Of a stretch of 64,000 bases of DNA, positions 1-14,322 are shown in pieces. The notes under the pieces are model-generated. The model made no database searches and was not told the origin of the DNA. It saw nothing but the letters and a program-made list of their open reading frames with translations. This stretch comes from Glossina fuscipes. Its lineage: Eukaryota; Arthropoda; Insecta; Diptera; Glossinidae. Position 1 is the stretch's first letter. Each line of letters opens with the position of its first letter. The DNA is taken from contig NW_023998414.1 of the NCBI RefSeq assembly GCF_014805625.2, positions 31,865,837-31,929,836 of the forward strand, read 5' to 3'. Both the position numbers and the translations under genes were made by a program.

Positions 1-2003
1 GCATATACATTGATATAAAGAAGAGGGGAGAGATAAGTGGATAGCGATAGCATCTTAAAAGGTATGCATCCGATCGGTAAGGTCTACGCCTTTATCGGCC
101 CCATGCATTCACTATACGTAGGACCACATTTCAATCAGAATTTATATATGGTTGGTATGGTTTACTGGACTGAGGATTGTACGTGGCATGTACTACTTGT
201 CTATGCGGTAACCCAAGCAGAGGCATTTTTAGTTTATGTTACGCTGTGGTCGTGTCTTTTTTTTTGCGCCCTTTTCCAATTCCAAGCTGCGTGCAAGTCT
301 ATTTACCAAACCTGAAGACGAGATGTTTCCCAAGAGAGAGAGATAGAGATACATAGATAGATAGATAGATAGATAGAGAGAGACAGCATTTATAATCGTT
401 ACAGCTTTTCACCGAACTATAAGACGTTTTGTGAAATATTTGATTTCCTATATACATTTCAATTATATGAATAATAATTCCGTGTCCGTGTAACATACGT
501 GATTACACCTACTTTCAAAATATAGATCAGGAATTGTCGTCAATGTATATTTTTGCGATCACTTAAAAATCACATGAACTCTTAAGTTGAAATCAAAATA
601 CTACTCAAAGTCCAGTGTAACTTATCTATCAGCGTAGAAGAGCGCGAGAATTTTTTTGTACAATAATTTGCAGTAATGCGAATCCAGGTTAACACTCATT
701 GACTAGAAAAAACCCGATATATTTATTCAAGTCGACGTACAAAGCCCTACATACTATGACAGTTAATTAGTATGGCGGCTAATTGCAATACCACCTAATA
801 TGTCGCATAGCTAGTGTAGTAATCAAGTTTTTGATAACGAAATTAATTGAAAATTCATATACATATATACTTAAAAACCGTTTGTTGTAAATAAATCGTA
901 AAATAGCTCCATATATATATATATGATATCTTTCGATTTTATTAGAAAGTATCTAGAAAAGTGAAAACATAAAACCATGTATGTATTATGTATACAATAT
1001 ATATGTAATATATATCTAATATGTATTTCAATTATATTAGAAATATTCATATCTTCAAATAATTTCATTCTATTTAAAATAAATGGATTGGGAGAAATTT
1101 TAAACGCGGCCAAGCGGCTTCTGTGTTATGTGAGCGCTATAGGAAGGCTGTTTATAAATTTTAACAGAGAGCACGTTCCAACTGTCATAAAATATAACGA
1201 AGCGATATATGCGTTTGTGTGTTTATGTATATGTGTGCATAGTATGCATACACAAATATATGGAAGAAACAATAAATTCATTTATTGTAAGTATTTTGTA
1301 TAAAAATCAAATGATTCTTGATGCGACATTTGTTTTATAATATTTACGAGCAACACTTTTGCTAATATATTTCCTTGAAGAGAAGAGGCTGGACGATAGG
1401 CAGTCTGTAGGAAGCAAAAAGTACGCTCGAGCTAACAGGCTACGCCCAGTGGCAGCGGAGTGCGGCTGTAGCACGCTACCACTCTGTTCAGCCCATTACT
1501 ACTAAATAAATCCCTTTCATATGTACGTACATTCTTTATACATATAGAGTAACAAAATACAATAATAATAACAACAACGATGAAAACAACAACAAGAATA
1601 ATAATAAAATATAAAATACTTTCGGAAGAATTTTTGCATGTGTGAATATTGTAAACAGGAAATTTGTGCGAAATTTTTATTTTTATAACGAACGTACAAA
1701 AAAATCTATTAAAAATCATTAAAAGGTAAGGAAAGTAAATCCGACAAAAATGAAAACAAAAACCGTATAAAGCGAATCATTTGTGGGGCGTATACAGTTG
1801 TAACGCCTAGTACAGGGCAATTGCTGTGAATTCTCTTATTCTTTATGTAGTACAGTAGTACAGCCACCGTTAATAAACGACATGCACAGACATTATGCAG
1901 ACATGTAATAAAGTGTATGATTGCTGCCACTCGGCTGAGGTTACTAATATAATGTCACATGTCATACCGGATGCTGGGTAAAGAGTAAAACAAAATAGAT
2001 TTA

Positions 2004-2040
<37 letters not shown>

Positions 2041-2530
2041 CGCGGTGAACGGTAAACTTAGCTAGAGAGGGTGTTTAAGCGGATTTTGTCGTTTGCCATA
2101 AAAATAAAAAAAAAAAAAAAAAAAAAAATATAACATAAAAATGGAATTATTATTGGAGTTATTATTGGATTTTCATTAACGATTTATCCACTACTTACTT
2201 ATAACATGTAATTCTTTCTCTCTGTCTCGGGGTGTGTGTGTGTCTGTGTGCAGGTATACAATCAAACTACATATATAACTAAAATATACCCAAACACACA
2301 CACACATATATATATAAATAAATATACATACACATACGCTTGTACTCATTTATTTATTTTTTTTTTTTTCTTTTTGCTGATAATTGTTTTACAAATTTAC
2401 AAAGATGACAAATTTTGTCTATTTAACTGAAAAAAAAAAAAAGAAGAGGATAAGAGTATTAATTATATTTTATTAAAATCTCCTACGAAATGTATTCAGT
2501 TTGCGTTCATATTTACGTGTATGTACAGTG

Positions 2531-2532
<2 letters not shown>

Positions 2533-2577
<45 letters not shown>
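2533..2577 (+). repeat. (TG)n microsatellite
   Basis: About 22 uninterrupted TG units flanked by atgtacagtgca and atgtgctttg; a plausible polymorphic marker. Confidence 0.95.
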
Positions 2578-2583
<6 letters not shown>

Positions 2584-3215
2584 TTTGTACCCAAAAGCGA
2601 AAGCACCCTTTATTCTTTCCATCGCGCTGCAGAATATTTTCAAGCTTAAGAATTCAATCAATACGCAAACAAAAAACTAATGTAATTATATATTATTTGC
2701 TATTCACCGGAAGTCCTTTCATTTATTTGCGAGTATTCAACATTTGTGACACCCATAGCTCTGATAATCAGTGCATGTCTGGATAGGGTGCAATTTTCTT
2801 GTTTCTGAATTTTGAACTGAGTTGATATTGTCATCCATTTGCAAGAGGATCGCCTGTTGTGATTTTGTGGATTCTCTCCTCTCTTCTATTCTATTCTTTT
2901 CTTTAGTTGCTTTTTTTTTTTTTTTCTCCTTTCTATACAACCAGTAACAACGGAAATGGATGATGATGGATGAGTTATTATGTATATGTAATGTAGTAGA
3001 AGAAAACGGAAAAAAAAAAAAAAAAAAAAATTATTCGCAAAAGAATATATTTTTTTTTTTTTTTTTTTCTATGTTTAATAATTGAAGAAAAATTCATAAA
3101 ACTATATAATTAACGCTTACTCTATGTGGTGTATCATTTTTCACAGGATGTATGGACGAACATCTGTTCATTCAGTTAACTACATACTTACGTGCACGCG
3201 TATAAAAGTTTATAC

Positions 3216-3252
<37 letters not shown>

Positions 3253-4026
3253 GAATGTGTATGTAAAAAATTAAACTGCACACCTTTGTCACATTAGCTC
3301 ACGCCATTTATTTATTTGTTTATTAAAAATATATTTTCGAAATTTTATTTCAAGTGCTTTGTTTATTCTACTAACCGATAAATTGATGAGAATACATTTT
3401 ATAATTGTTGTTTATCTTTTAAAAGTTAACATGTCAAGATGATCGTGATTGATTAATAATTTTTCAAAAATTCACCCAGCTAAACGCTGAAGCGATTAAG
3501 TTAAGAAATTTCCAAATAGGCCATGATGATGACGATGATGTATGTTAATAATTGGTGACGTCTCCCTGATAATTAAAGAAACCTTTAATTCTAATGATAG
3601 AAGTGATCGAATAAAAAAATTTAGAAAGTTAGATATATGCCTCGGAGTGAATCATAGTGCCAGTTCGCCGATGTCGTACAGGTAAAGCATTAATTTAATC
3701 AAGTCAGTCGATAAAAATTGTCGATTGAAGAAGAAGAAGAAGAAGAAAAGTTATAGAATTCAAGGAAGTTATCTTAAGCATTTGTTTAGATTTTAAAGAA
3801 ATTATTATTAGTAAAAAAATCTTAAAATCTCGCAATACCGAAGTCATTCTCCAAACGCATGAGAAACATCTTCAATTTAAGGGACTTTACGGCAAGCAAA
3901 AAAAAGTGTCATTTAATCTGCATTTCCTTAGCAGTGGATAAGTAATGTTTTTAAATTAATTTATTGAAACTAACTTTTCCCGCTCTTGACCGTCGTGTTG
4001 GAATTGAAACTTGTAAAGATCGCTAT

Positions 4027-4040
4027 AACGCTATAGCGTT
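4027..4040. repeat. 14-bp perfect palindrome
   Basis: aacgctatagcgtt equals its own reverse complement and overlaps a partial repeat of its half (cgctata at 4021). Possibly chance, possibly a dimeric protein site. Confidence 0.5.
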
Positions 4041-7000
4041 TCGACACAAACATCTTCAAAATTATGAAATTGTATTATAAATATGTTGTCTTATTATTTT
4101 CTTGAGATCGTTCAGTTTGCCCGTTTTCTTGGATCATAGAGCTGCCCTTGTCCGCGTTCATTCCTATTTCTCGCAAACGATTCCTTGCTAGATTGTGTCA
4201 CTTTTTTCCATGTCAGTCGAAGACAGATGCACATCCTTTACATTGACTAAGAGAAGGGCAAATATTTCTTCGACCGTCATCACAAACTTTTAATTGCTTA
4301 GAATAGGATTCAATCCTTCCGAATCGCTGTCATCCTCTTATCAATTCAATGGTAGTGTCGATGAAGCTGCACTAACATTTTTGTGTTCGGAAATGCTTTT
4401 ACATAATCATCATAAACAATTCATAAAAAGACATCCTTTAGAGAAACTAGAAACTAATAGATAAAAAAGACATGCATTAGATTAGTAAATTCCCAGCAGA
4501 GAAACATTTTCCCCGAAGCGATCTTTTCTTAGCGTTTTCAAAAAAAACTTTCCCACTCCAAAGCTCCAAATTACAAACAAACAAAGAACAAAAGAACAAT
4601 AAAGATGATTGACTTTTTGAGAAAATCTACGGTGGCGTTAAGCATAACTTAATACATGCGGAATACACATAGATTCATCTCGGGTGTGCAATAGCTTGCT
4701 TTGATTTCCTTTTCTCGAGTTCACGTTTCAATGTCCACGATAGAAACTGCTAACACTTCAAGCTGCTAAGACTTATCATATAAGCTCTCTAGGAAGGATT
4801 TTTTTTTCAAACATTATCATAGCTTTAATTATATGCCGTAAGTACTTTCGGAGGCACAGTCTTTGTATTCTTCTTATTGGCAGATTATATAGCGAATATG
4901 TTTAAGCTAAACATTCATATATTTGGCAGAGGTTATTAAATAAGTAATTTTGATGCTATATGCGTTTCAATGAAAATTCAAAACTTTTTACATGGGCTTA
5001 CATCACTTTATTAGCTTATCGCAAGTGACTTTAAAATTCATTAAAAAAGAAGTCTTATTGAAAAAGAATTTGAACTCGTTTACGTCCTTCAAAGCAGTTC
5101 AAAGCGATAATAAAGCGCAAGAAAAGATAATTATGTCTGCATACGTAAATGTGAATGATGTTGCGAATCATTCGATTAGGCAGCATTTTTAGCAATTTAG
5201 AGATCAAGCTTAACGCATTTGAAAGTGCAAGGATATCAGATTAATATAATGTGAACAGGATCGTCAAATGTGTGTCAAAAATGAAAATCAGCTTAAATGT
5301 AAAGTTTAAAGGAAAGGCTTTAAGCTATTTAAACTTGAGCAAATAATGCAAAAATATCAATCCAAGACGACTGGTTCGCTTTATCGTTAATGCCCCGTCG
5401 TTCGTTTTAATTTTCCACTAATGAGATAAGAAGATGAAAACTACACTTGTGCCTGCACACATGTCATCTAAAGAGTATGTGTGATGTGAAATTAGGTTGC
5501 AATGAGACAACTTGACAAGATTTCGAAAGTATTTTCTAAAATTTAACGAGGAAATCCGATAGGGATGGACGGCCGCCATAGACAGTTAACTGGTTAATGC
5601 ATTTTCTAACTTTAGAAAATATCATGTTTTTCTTAATTATCTGAATTGTTTCTTACTTTCATTACATTCTTCACCTTGCCATAACATTTGTATACTATCC
5701 CTTTGGACAGAAAGTGCAGGACCGAATGACTTTAGGATCATGTTTGATATCGTAGAACAAGTTGCTAGATCGTAGTCAATGTTTCAATAGTCCGTCAGAT
5801 GGGCAGATGAATAAACAAATGTTCTGATATACAAAATGAATTCATATCGCTAGACGGAGCAAGAATGGACATAGTCGACAACACGTCGTCAATATGTTTG
5901 TCGATGAATCCTGAAACTCCAAATTGCGGATATAATAAGTAATGTGAATGGCATTGTATTCACTAAAGTAAAGTAGTGCTTACCCTAAAGCATAATACTA
6001 CACATATATGTATATAGAAATAATATATGCCCGAACTAAGAATAACATAAGTATAAATTTGCTTGATAGTATGGAGAGATTGTTTTATAAAAAAAATATT
6101 ATCGTAGGTGTCTGTTTCTAATTTTCAGATTTCATCTAACAGTGCCAGCAACTTGTGAGTCAATTTACATGATGTTTGCTGATTTGATGACAAAGATTTT
6201 CAATCTGAAATTAAGATCAGGTTTATTGCTCTTAATAAAGTTTAAAACACATTATTATTATTATTATTATTTTAATAGAAAGACAGACAGAACATGTACG
6301 CTTTAGAGGACCTCCATTAGATATTATGTATGTATTGTAAATAATTTAAATAAAAATGCTGGCACATGATGGAAAAAAATCTGTTAAAGAATATTTTGTC
6401 TCCCAGTATATGTGTTTAATATATCCATTTACGCTTCTCGTATGAGACGAGGTCAAGATAAATCATAAGCCATTGACGTTATGATATCTAATGTATAATT
6501 TGAAATTATTTAATTATATGTTAATGTTTTTATCTAAGACAACATTGTAATGTTCATTTCAAAATATATACAATTAGTTGCATGACAAACGTTTAACAGT
6601 CTGTCCCAACTTTTCTTACTACCATTGCACGCACAGCACCATAACTAAGAAATGAAAAACAAAAAAAAAAAATAAATAATAATAAAAAAAAGGTTTTTTT
6701 CTCTTTTAAATTAACACAAATTATAAATAGTGCAGAAACGGCAGATGGCCGTAATGATGGGACAAAACTATACATTTTTTTCTCTGCTTTACCGCTATGA
6801 ATAATAGAAAAAATAAAACAGTAGATAATAGGACTGAGCTAAAGCCGTTTTTTTTTTTTTTTTTTAAATAAATATTAATTATTATATAATAAATATTAGA
6901 AAGGCATACTTGGAGGAAAACAAAACAACTAAGAAAATCTTGCCGGCCTTAGTACAAAACTTCTCAATATCCGCAAATTGAAAAATGATTCCATCCATCA

Positions 7001-8912
7001 AGCCAGGACTTGCTCTTGCCCTTAGAAACTTTGAGGAAATCAATGAGAAAAGTTTTGAATCGTTAATCCAATCATAGGATTGTTTCATGTAGTTATATGA
7101 TCGTGATAATCGGCTTGCCAATCCATACGATCGCAAAAGAATGTTTGAAAAGATTATCGATAATCGTCTTGCATAGTCTCTCCGTAGCAGATGAGTAAAG
7201 CGGAAATATTGTTGTGGCTGAAAGCGTGCCATTGAGCTGTAAATGAACATCATCTATCACGCATTAGATAATTGAAGATTCTCGGATCGGGGCAAAGTGA
7301 CTACTCTGCAGGCAAAATAAATTTATTCCATTTCGCTAAATCATATGCAACAAAAAAAAAAAAGAAGGAGTTTCGTGATAAGACTACTTGTGGCAGCTCA
7401 ATTGTCTCGTTAAAAAGTAGCATTAAGTTCATATGTTCAGTCAAGCTAGTAGCCAGTTCAACCATTGCAGCTTATTATCTGGCGTGCAGTTTATATTGCT
7501 GGCCCCCAAAACCTATGATTATATGAAGACAAAGTAAGATGCAAAGCAATGAACGAGAGAATCGTAAACGAAATTCGGTAAAGACTTGCAGCTTTTTCCC
7601 GGCTTTCCAGTTCTTTTCTATTTTGTAAACTTACTTATGAACGATACATACATCTTTACTGATCTGTATATATATACCATGTTTTAGCTGAGCTTATCTA
7701 AATTTAATATATCTCCAAAAGGAAAAATGTTAACCTGACAGATGAAATGCCTTTCGAGGCTTAATTTACAATCCCTGACTGACTGATCAGATATGTACAT
7801 GTTATACTATATGAATTGTCTGATGCGTATTTCCGGCAAACTGCACAAACTGCTTCAACCAAATTGATATACTCGTGGTCTTCTCAATGGTAAGTAACAA
7901 AAAAAAGAAAAAGCAAATTGATTGTTATGCCAGCATATGTGCCTCGTAAGCAAAGCAAAAAGACGAGCTGCAACTATGTATTAGCTGCACATCCAATAAA
8001 AGTTTACTAATGCCTGTAAATAAATAAATATATATGTGTTATGACTAGGGAAAACCACAAAAGTGCCGTAACGAATTTCCACTAAAAAAAAAAAAAAGTT
8101 AAAACGATTCAATATGTTTGCATACTGCATACTGGATGTCATTACTTCGTTTCATCAACCGTACAAGAAAGCAGTTGAAAGTATGAAAAAAAAAAAAAAA
8201 AAAAAATATATAAATAAATAAAATACTAAATATGAATATTCATACAATGGTTACATTATTTTCTTCCACACACACATATGCACACATAAGCATACATCTG
8301 CATATATGCGTATATTCATCGAGCCTTCAGAAACTAATGTCGGATGTCAGTTTAGAAATGTATTGAAATGCATTCATAAATAGAAAAATAAAAAAATAAA
8401 AAAACGCAAAAAGTTAATAATATATCTTCAATAGTTGCAATGACACAGTAGCGATATATTCATGCACATGTAATAACACGCATTTTTCTATTTACACAAT
8501 TCAAAGGTAGTCTTTTTTGTTGCTGCTTTCATAAATACATTGTATGCAATTGGCAGATATATTGGCATAGACATATATATATATATATATGTGTATATAT
8601 ATACATATATTCATAAATTGCAATTTCATGAAAAGCCAACCTTAAATTAACGTCAACAGCGCAACAACTAGTTAACGAGATCCATTTTCTTCTATATACA
8701 TGCATATGCGCGAGTGTATGATTAATTGATAACTGTCTTATACATATGCATATGAAATTACGTATTATTGCAAAGAATCCATATATATATAATAATGTAA
8801 ACTTTTGCTGCATAATTTTTCTCTCTCTTCTTTTTTCATTTTTGATTTGTTGCAAATATATGGAAATTATTTATACGATATTTGACGATTGTATTGCATG
8901 AATGAAACTGCC

Positions 8913-9500
8913 TTAAGAAAATGGTTGATAAATATTGAAATTTAAATTTATTGTTACGAATGCATATTCTAATAATTTTAAGAAATTTCGAATATGAACG
9001 AAGAACTTACTGAGAAACAATATCAAATAACGAAAAGAAGTGGGAAAAATTGATGCAACATTCGCTCTTCTATCGTTACGTGCAATAGATATGTTGCACA
9101 TAACGTTTTCAAATGTCCCGTGCTCTTCAGTTGATAATAGTTGATTTTGGATTGACATTGGTGTATTAGGTTTCCTCCTCGCTTTTTGCTGACATCCGAA
9201 CAACCGAACATGTCAAACTTAGACTCGTCAGCAAAAATTACTGTTTTCCATACACATTTATACAATCATTTATGTGGAGGTTTGCAACTTGAGGTAGGTT
9301 ATGGCTATGTAAGTCGTTGGATCTTAAGATAATTTGAAAAGTTTCAGGATGACTTACTTATTGACTCATATATATTTTCCTAGATCTTCATTCATTTGCT
9401 ACAACACTGACAATATTTCGATTTTCACGCTTTGTACGGTTTTGTGGTTGGCTCGGTGATCGGTGCTTAGTTTCTATGGTATTTGCGTTATTGTAATTTT
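8913..9500 (-). pseudogene. Tc1-family transposase relic
   Basis: Minus-strand fragments in two frames match the central part of Tc1 transposases: VIFADESKFDMFG contains the first catalytic Asp of the DDE domain, followed by Trp/Pro-poor remains of the RKPNTP segment in the other frame. Farther upstream on the same strand (about 9290-9480) are weakly similar remains of the helix-turn-helix region (RTKRENRNIV-like). Frameshifts and stops occur throughout, the C-terminal Asp/Glu part is not recognisable, and no terminal inverted repeats were identified. An old, dead copy; family assignment good, borders approximate. Confidence 0.7.
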
Positions 9501-9970
9501 TTACAAGAGCTTCGATAGTAACAGCAATAATTCCAATTGTTTTTATTATTTCTCCCTACAATTCTTACTCACTTCTTAACTTTGTAATCACGTTTCTAAT
9601 TTCTTGAGAAATTGCTTTGCGAAGAAATTCACTTTGAGAAATTATTTAATAAAAACTAAGCACCGTTAACTAAAGATATTCTTTTTGGAACTTGCTAGTA
9701 GGTAGACTATGTATGCTGTATGTATACTTTCTTGTGTGCTTATAATTTTATCTTAAGTCAAAAAAAGCCTAAAAGTGCTATTCAATAAAAGTTTTGTGTC
9801 TTAGGAAATACGTTTTTTGACCCTCAAGCCATATATACAGTTCTTCACAAGAGAAATCTCAATTTTCGATATTGTATGCAGACTTTATTGGCCTACTGTA
9901 GATGAAGTGATTGTTTTGTTCGCTGGTTCAAACGTTAAGTGCGGCAAAGCTAACTTGGATCGGAGTTATA

Positions 9971-10027
9971 GTGAGTGCTCAGTTGGTAAAAGCATAACAC
10001 AGTCATTAAGCTGCGACCACCATCGCC
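9971..10027 (+). repeat. Short dispersed repeat, copy 1 (tRNA-like A box)
   Basis: gtgagtgctcagttggtaaa and the following aagcataacac...attaagctgcgaccaccat resemble 60327-60399 in the same orientation. GCTCAGTTGGTAAAAGC is close to the tRNA D-arm/A-box sequence, so it may be a SINE head; no B box is seen. Confidence 0.35.
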
Positions 10028-13000
10028 TCCTTCCACTTATTCCTCTTTCATAATTTCTTTCTAATCGTCGCCATGTTATGTGAGCAATGATCTTCTCCGT
10101 AGTTATTAGTTGCATAAAAGCAAAGTTTAAAGATCCACTACAGACAGCAGATCCACTTAAATTAATGATGCATCGGAAGAATGGCTTCGTTGTTGCCAAT
10201 TTTAAAGCTTTTCCAATAATTGTTTTGCTCTCTGTTTAAATTCGTGCTCGATAACTTCCTCGAAGATTGTTGTTCTATTACCTTTAATTCCACCCGAAAA
10301 ATTTATAAAAAAAAAAAAAAAAACTCTTTAACGCTGTTACAAGCGTGTTAGCTCTTAATAAAATGATCTTATAGTACGTCGCCTAATGATCTTATTGATC
10401 GAGTTTCAAACCAGTGGCCGTAACTTACTGATAGCAGCAGAGGCACAGAATCTATCTCTATCTTTAGATAAAGTGTTTGTTTTATTGATTTGTTTGATTA
10501 GCATGCGATTAGCATTATACATTCCAAGTATCGATCCAATTATTTTGCAGAAACCTCGGTATATATGAATGCCAAGTTAACGCAATCCGTACTTTGGATC
10601 ATTAATCCAATCAGTCCGTTAGCCAGACATCTCATCCTTAAATGCCTGAATACATCGAAACTGCGTTATATGCGGGGCCATTATGTACGGGCTATCGGAA
10701 TATTATGCAAAGCAATAGGTAAAGGGGCAGCAACAGCGATCCTATAGCTCTAGTCACGGAGCGTCCATAATATAACTACTGTACGGAAGTATCTCATGAA
10801 TGAATCCTTAGCTGATCAACGATATGTTTACGTTACGCGGATCTATAAATAATGCGGCATAACTCTAATACTCGCTGATAGGGGCATAAGGGGGAAATTT
10901 AAAAAATTTTTTAAAACTTAAGTATTACTCTTGGAAAAAGTTTCAATCGCTTCATGCTCTCTTCATTATTAATGAAAGATTCAACAGGAATTTTTTTGTC
11001 CATCAATTTCTCATCTTTTATGTCGAAAATTTTTGCTTGGATTTGTGATCAGTGGCGTTTAATATAACATATGGAACAGGTATGCTCCGATAGATAATAA
11101 ACTCTGTGACGAGAGGCTTGTCACGAAATGGATATTTAAAAATTTCAGCAATTCGTTTGAGTTTGTATTCGACATTAACCTACTTGGCAAGCACTCTACT
11201 CTCAGCTATTCTGGATTAAGTAATAGGTAGAAAAACAATTAAGAAATAATTTTTCCTTTTCTTTTTTTTTTTTTTTTTGAGTTGAGTCATCACCTTGAAC
11301 TTATCCCGTTTTTAATCTCTTCACTAACGTTGACATATAAGTAAGTGCTGACTAAATATTTTGTTTGTTGGACGCCCTTTTGAAATTTGCAAATCACTTA
11401 TTCTTCTTATATGCATAGGCATTGTCATGACTATAGCATACGCTATAACAGAGAGCGTATGTTAAAGTTAAAGCGAAAAAGTGAAGCTGAAGATACATTT
11501 TCTTGGAAATTGTCTTTTGAGGCACTTTGAATGCAAGTGACAATAGTAGCGGTGAGTATAGTGTATATAAACACGAAACGTTCTTTGACCATCATATCGG
11601 TCACAGTGCAGAAGTTTATCCCATTATTTGCGTTATATATTAGCTGTGGGATGTCCGGTGGACGAAACCGATTCAATTGCACATTTTGACGATCGTACTT
11701 TTAAATTGATTTAGTGCACAAACTCGGCAGTGCTTCGCTGTGTTTTTGAAAATCAATAGAAATCAAATTCTTTGTTAAACTTGAATTTATATCTCAAGGA
11801 AGGAGCAACTTTGAACGCATTTTTTTTTTTTTTTTGAATTTGCAAGTGATCACGTATAAGGGACTTGGCATATTATATTATGCTTGGCTTGGAAAAGTAC
11901 TTAAAATTTCTTGTGTTACTTGTGTCCTTATGAACATACCGTATGTGTATGAATGCGGCAGCATACCTTTAAACGAAACATAAACTAATTGACAGTGACA
12001 TTTACCGCATATGCCCCTGTCGGATGTATTATTGTTGGTACGTCTCCTGTTGCATCCTACGGTACAGGGTATATTAAGTATCCAACACGGAGAATGGCTT
12101 AAGATAAACCCACCTTTTATTATCCCGATCAATTCAGATAATTATTCTGGTTTGGTTGGGGCAAATTTTTAAACCCTTTCTCACAAAATCCTTCCTACGA
12201 AATTCGTATCTTTATATGGTAGAAAGGTCTAATTTTGAATATTTCATGAGGAAAATTGATTCATAATAGTAAATTGACAAAGATATCAACCAAATTTACC
12301 ACGTAAGTCTATGTTTTTAATACCGCCCCATATAAAGATTCTCAGGAAACGTGAATTCTTATACGCCAAAGAAGCTTAATTGTTAATGCTTTACGATGAA
12401 AATTTTTTCATGATAGTAGTTTGACGTACACATTATTGAGGGAATCACACGGATCCCAATCCATAAAAGATTTGCCATGAATAATACGACCTTCAGAAAA
12501 AGATTTCATTTTTCATATTTTATGATGAAAATTGGGCCATAGCAGCGATTGAGCGGAAAAATCAACGGTAGGGAATTTGGCTCAAATCGGTATATTTTTT
12601 AAACCATAACCTGTATGGGGTTTATCATGAAAACTTGGATCACGTGAGGTAATATGTCGGGGAAGTTTAAATATGCGAGCTTTTATCAAGCTCTGATCAT
12701 ACTGGCAAAAATAGATATATGTGAATTGCCCCAACGAAATTTAGATTGTAGTGGACTTTTCCATTTGCCTCCACAGCAATTACCATATTTATGGTCGAGC
12801 AAAAAGTGATAGCGTTGGCTATTCAAGATTTTGCTAATTGCGACTTTAAAACGCTAGAGCAGTGAGGGCGTTGTACGACTGGAAATTGCTGAATCATTCA
12901 TTAATCTTCGAATTTTCATTGGCTCCTAATCTTAAGTAAGTACTTCCCACTAAGGCTTCTTTATCGGAGAAAAATCGTGGAAAGGCCGCACATAAGTCAC

Positions 13001-13816
13001 AACGATATTAAAAGACTTATAGATAATCTCTTCAGAAAGAAGTTGAATGAATTGCCAAAGTTAAGAGAGAATATGAATAGAATCAACTCTCACTTATTAT
13101 ATATATATATATATAGATCCCGATCTTTGTCAATTATCTTGGCAGTAACTAATGTTTACGGTTACACTAAATGATAAGTAAGGTAAGTTACTTTCAAATT
13201 TGTTATTGTTGTCCTTGGTTTTATTAAATACGAGGATGTTATAGTCTTGTTGTAATAACGCAAGCTTTCCCCATTACTTCAGAAATCCGCATGGCCATGA
13301 CATCGATTACTATTTCCATCAATGCGATAATTAGTTTAGTTAGCTTTCGTTAATTTTTATTAAATAATGTATTATAAGATATTCTAGAATAAATTCCCAA
13401 AAATTTGTTATATAAATGCTCTTAGCTCATATGTATTCCTTGAATTTTGAAAATGCAAGACGAGAACAAAAATTTTTTTTGTTTTTGTGTTTTTTATTTT
13501 TTTATTATTATTTTTTTTTTTATTTGCGAAATTCAATTACTACGCATTGAAGTATCACTAATTTGTTAGCATTGAGGTTAAATGAACTAGAAAAAGTTTT
13601 ACATATACAAACCTGTCAAAATGCCAACTCTTTTAACACAAAATCTAATCACCAGCAGTTCAAAACGATTTCAGATTATAGTTGAACAATGGAAATTAAA
13701 ACACGTTTGGTATAATTAAAACAAAACATTCAATATAATAAAGGTGTGTACGACTGCGTGGTTATTGCACACACAAACACATATTAGGCGCGATTTTTGT
13801 GGAATTTTTTTCTCTT

Positions 13817-13817
<1 letters not shown>

Positions 13818-13850
<33 letters not shown>
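13818..13850. repeat. T33 homopolymer
   Basis: About 33 consecutive T. Such runs, together with many others over 20 nt here, are error-prone in assemblies. Confidence 0.9.
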
Positions 13851-13851
<1 letters not shown>

Positions 13852-14285
13852 TATAATAAAAAGCAAATTACAACACCACTGTCCATTAATAATGCAAAAG
13901 AAAGGTAGAAAAACAACAGAAGCATCATACACCGCAGACATCAGCAGCTAACAATTACTGTTGTACGCGTGGTTTGCAAAGTTCAGGCCACATACCGTGC
14001 TATTCATTAACTTTATTTTACAATCAATTTCCAACATTTTATCCAAGAACTAAAACCACATATAACAAATAATGATTTCACAAAGAATGTAAACGATTTT
14101 CACAGGAAGAACGAAGATTGCCATTGTGTGTCAGTTGCCAGAGTCCTTAAAGGTTGCAATAATATATAATGAAACCACTAATAATGCTATACTTTTATCT
14201 TATTGAACACACAAAACATACCTACGATATTTATAAATGGCCCTAACATTTGTTTTAATGATAAACTATTTTAAAATTTCACGCT

Positions 14286-14288
14286 TTC

Positions 14289-14322
<34 letters not shown>
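14286..14322 (+). repeat. (TC)n microsatellite
   Basis: tctctctctccctctctctctc-type tract with one C interruption. On the minus strand this is a (GA)n run, the kind bound by GAGA factor in flies; no other support for a regulatory role. Confidence 0.9.

Larger units (their letters stand above)
1..8912. other. Non-coding AT-rich DNA with microsatellites
   Basis: No gene recognised. Open frames are under 125 codons and look random or are translations of simple repeats. Contents: GATA/GAGA tract 332-384, (TA)n 2006-2034, A23 near 2106-2128, (TG)22 at 2533-2577, A/T tracts near 3010-3068, (TA)n 3219-3249, (GAA)n 3726-3748, (ATT)n 6251-6272, poly-A near 8187-8206, (TA)n near 8573-8610. The longest frame, 123 codons at 6882-7253 (-), shows no motif I know. 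Confidence 0.6.

Noticed and set aside
2473..2786. Cys-Val and Thr-His repeat proteins on both strands
   Set aside because: Pure translation of the (TG)n microsatellite.
6882..7253. 123-codon minus-strand frame
   Set aside because: No recognisable domain, no splice or start context; kept only as a remark.
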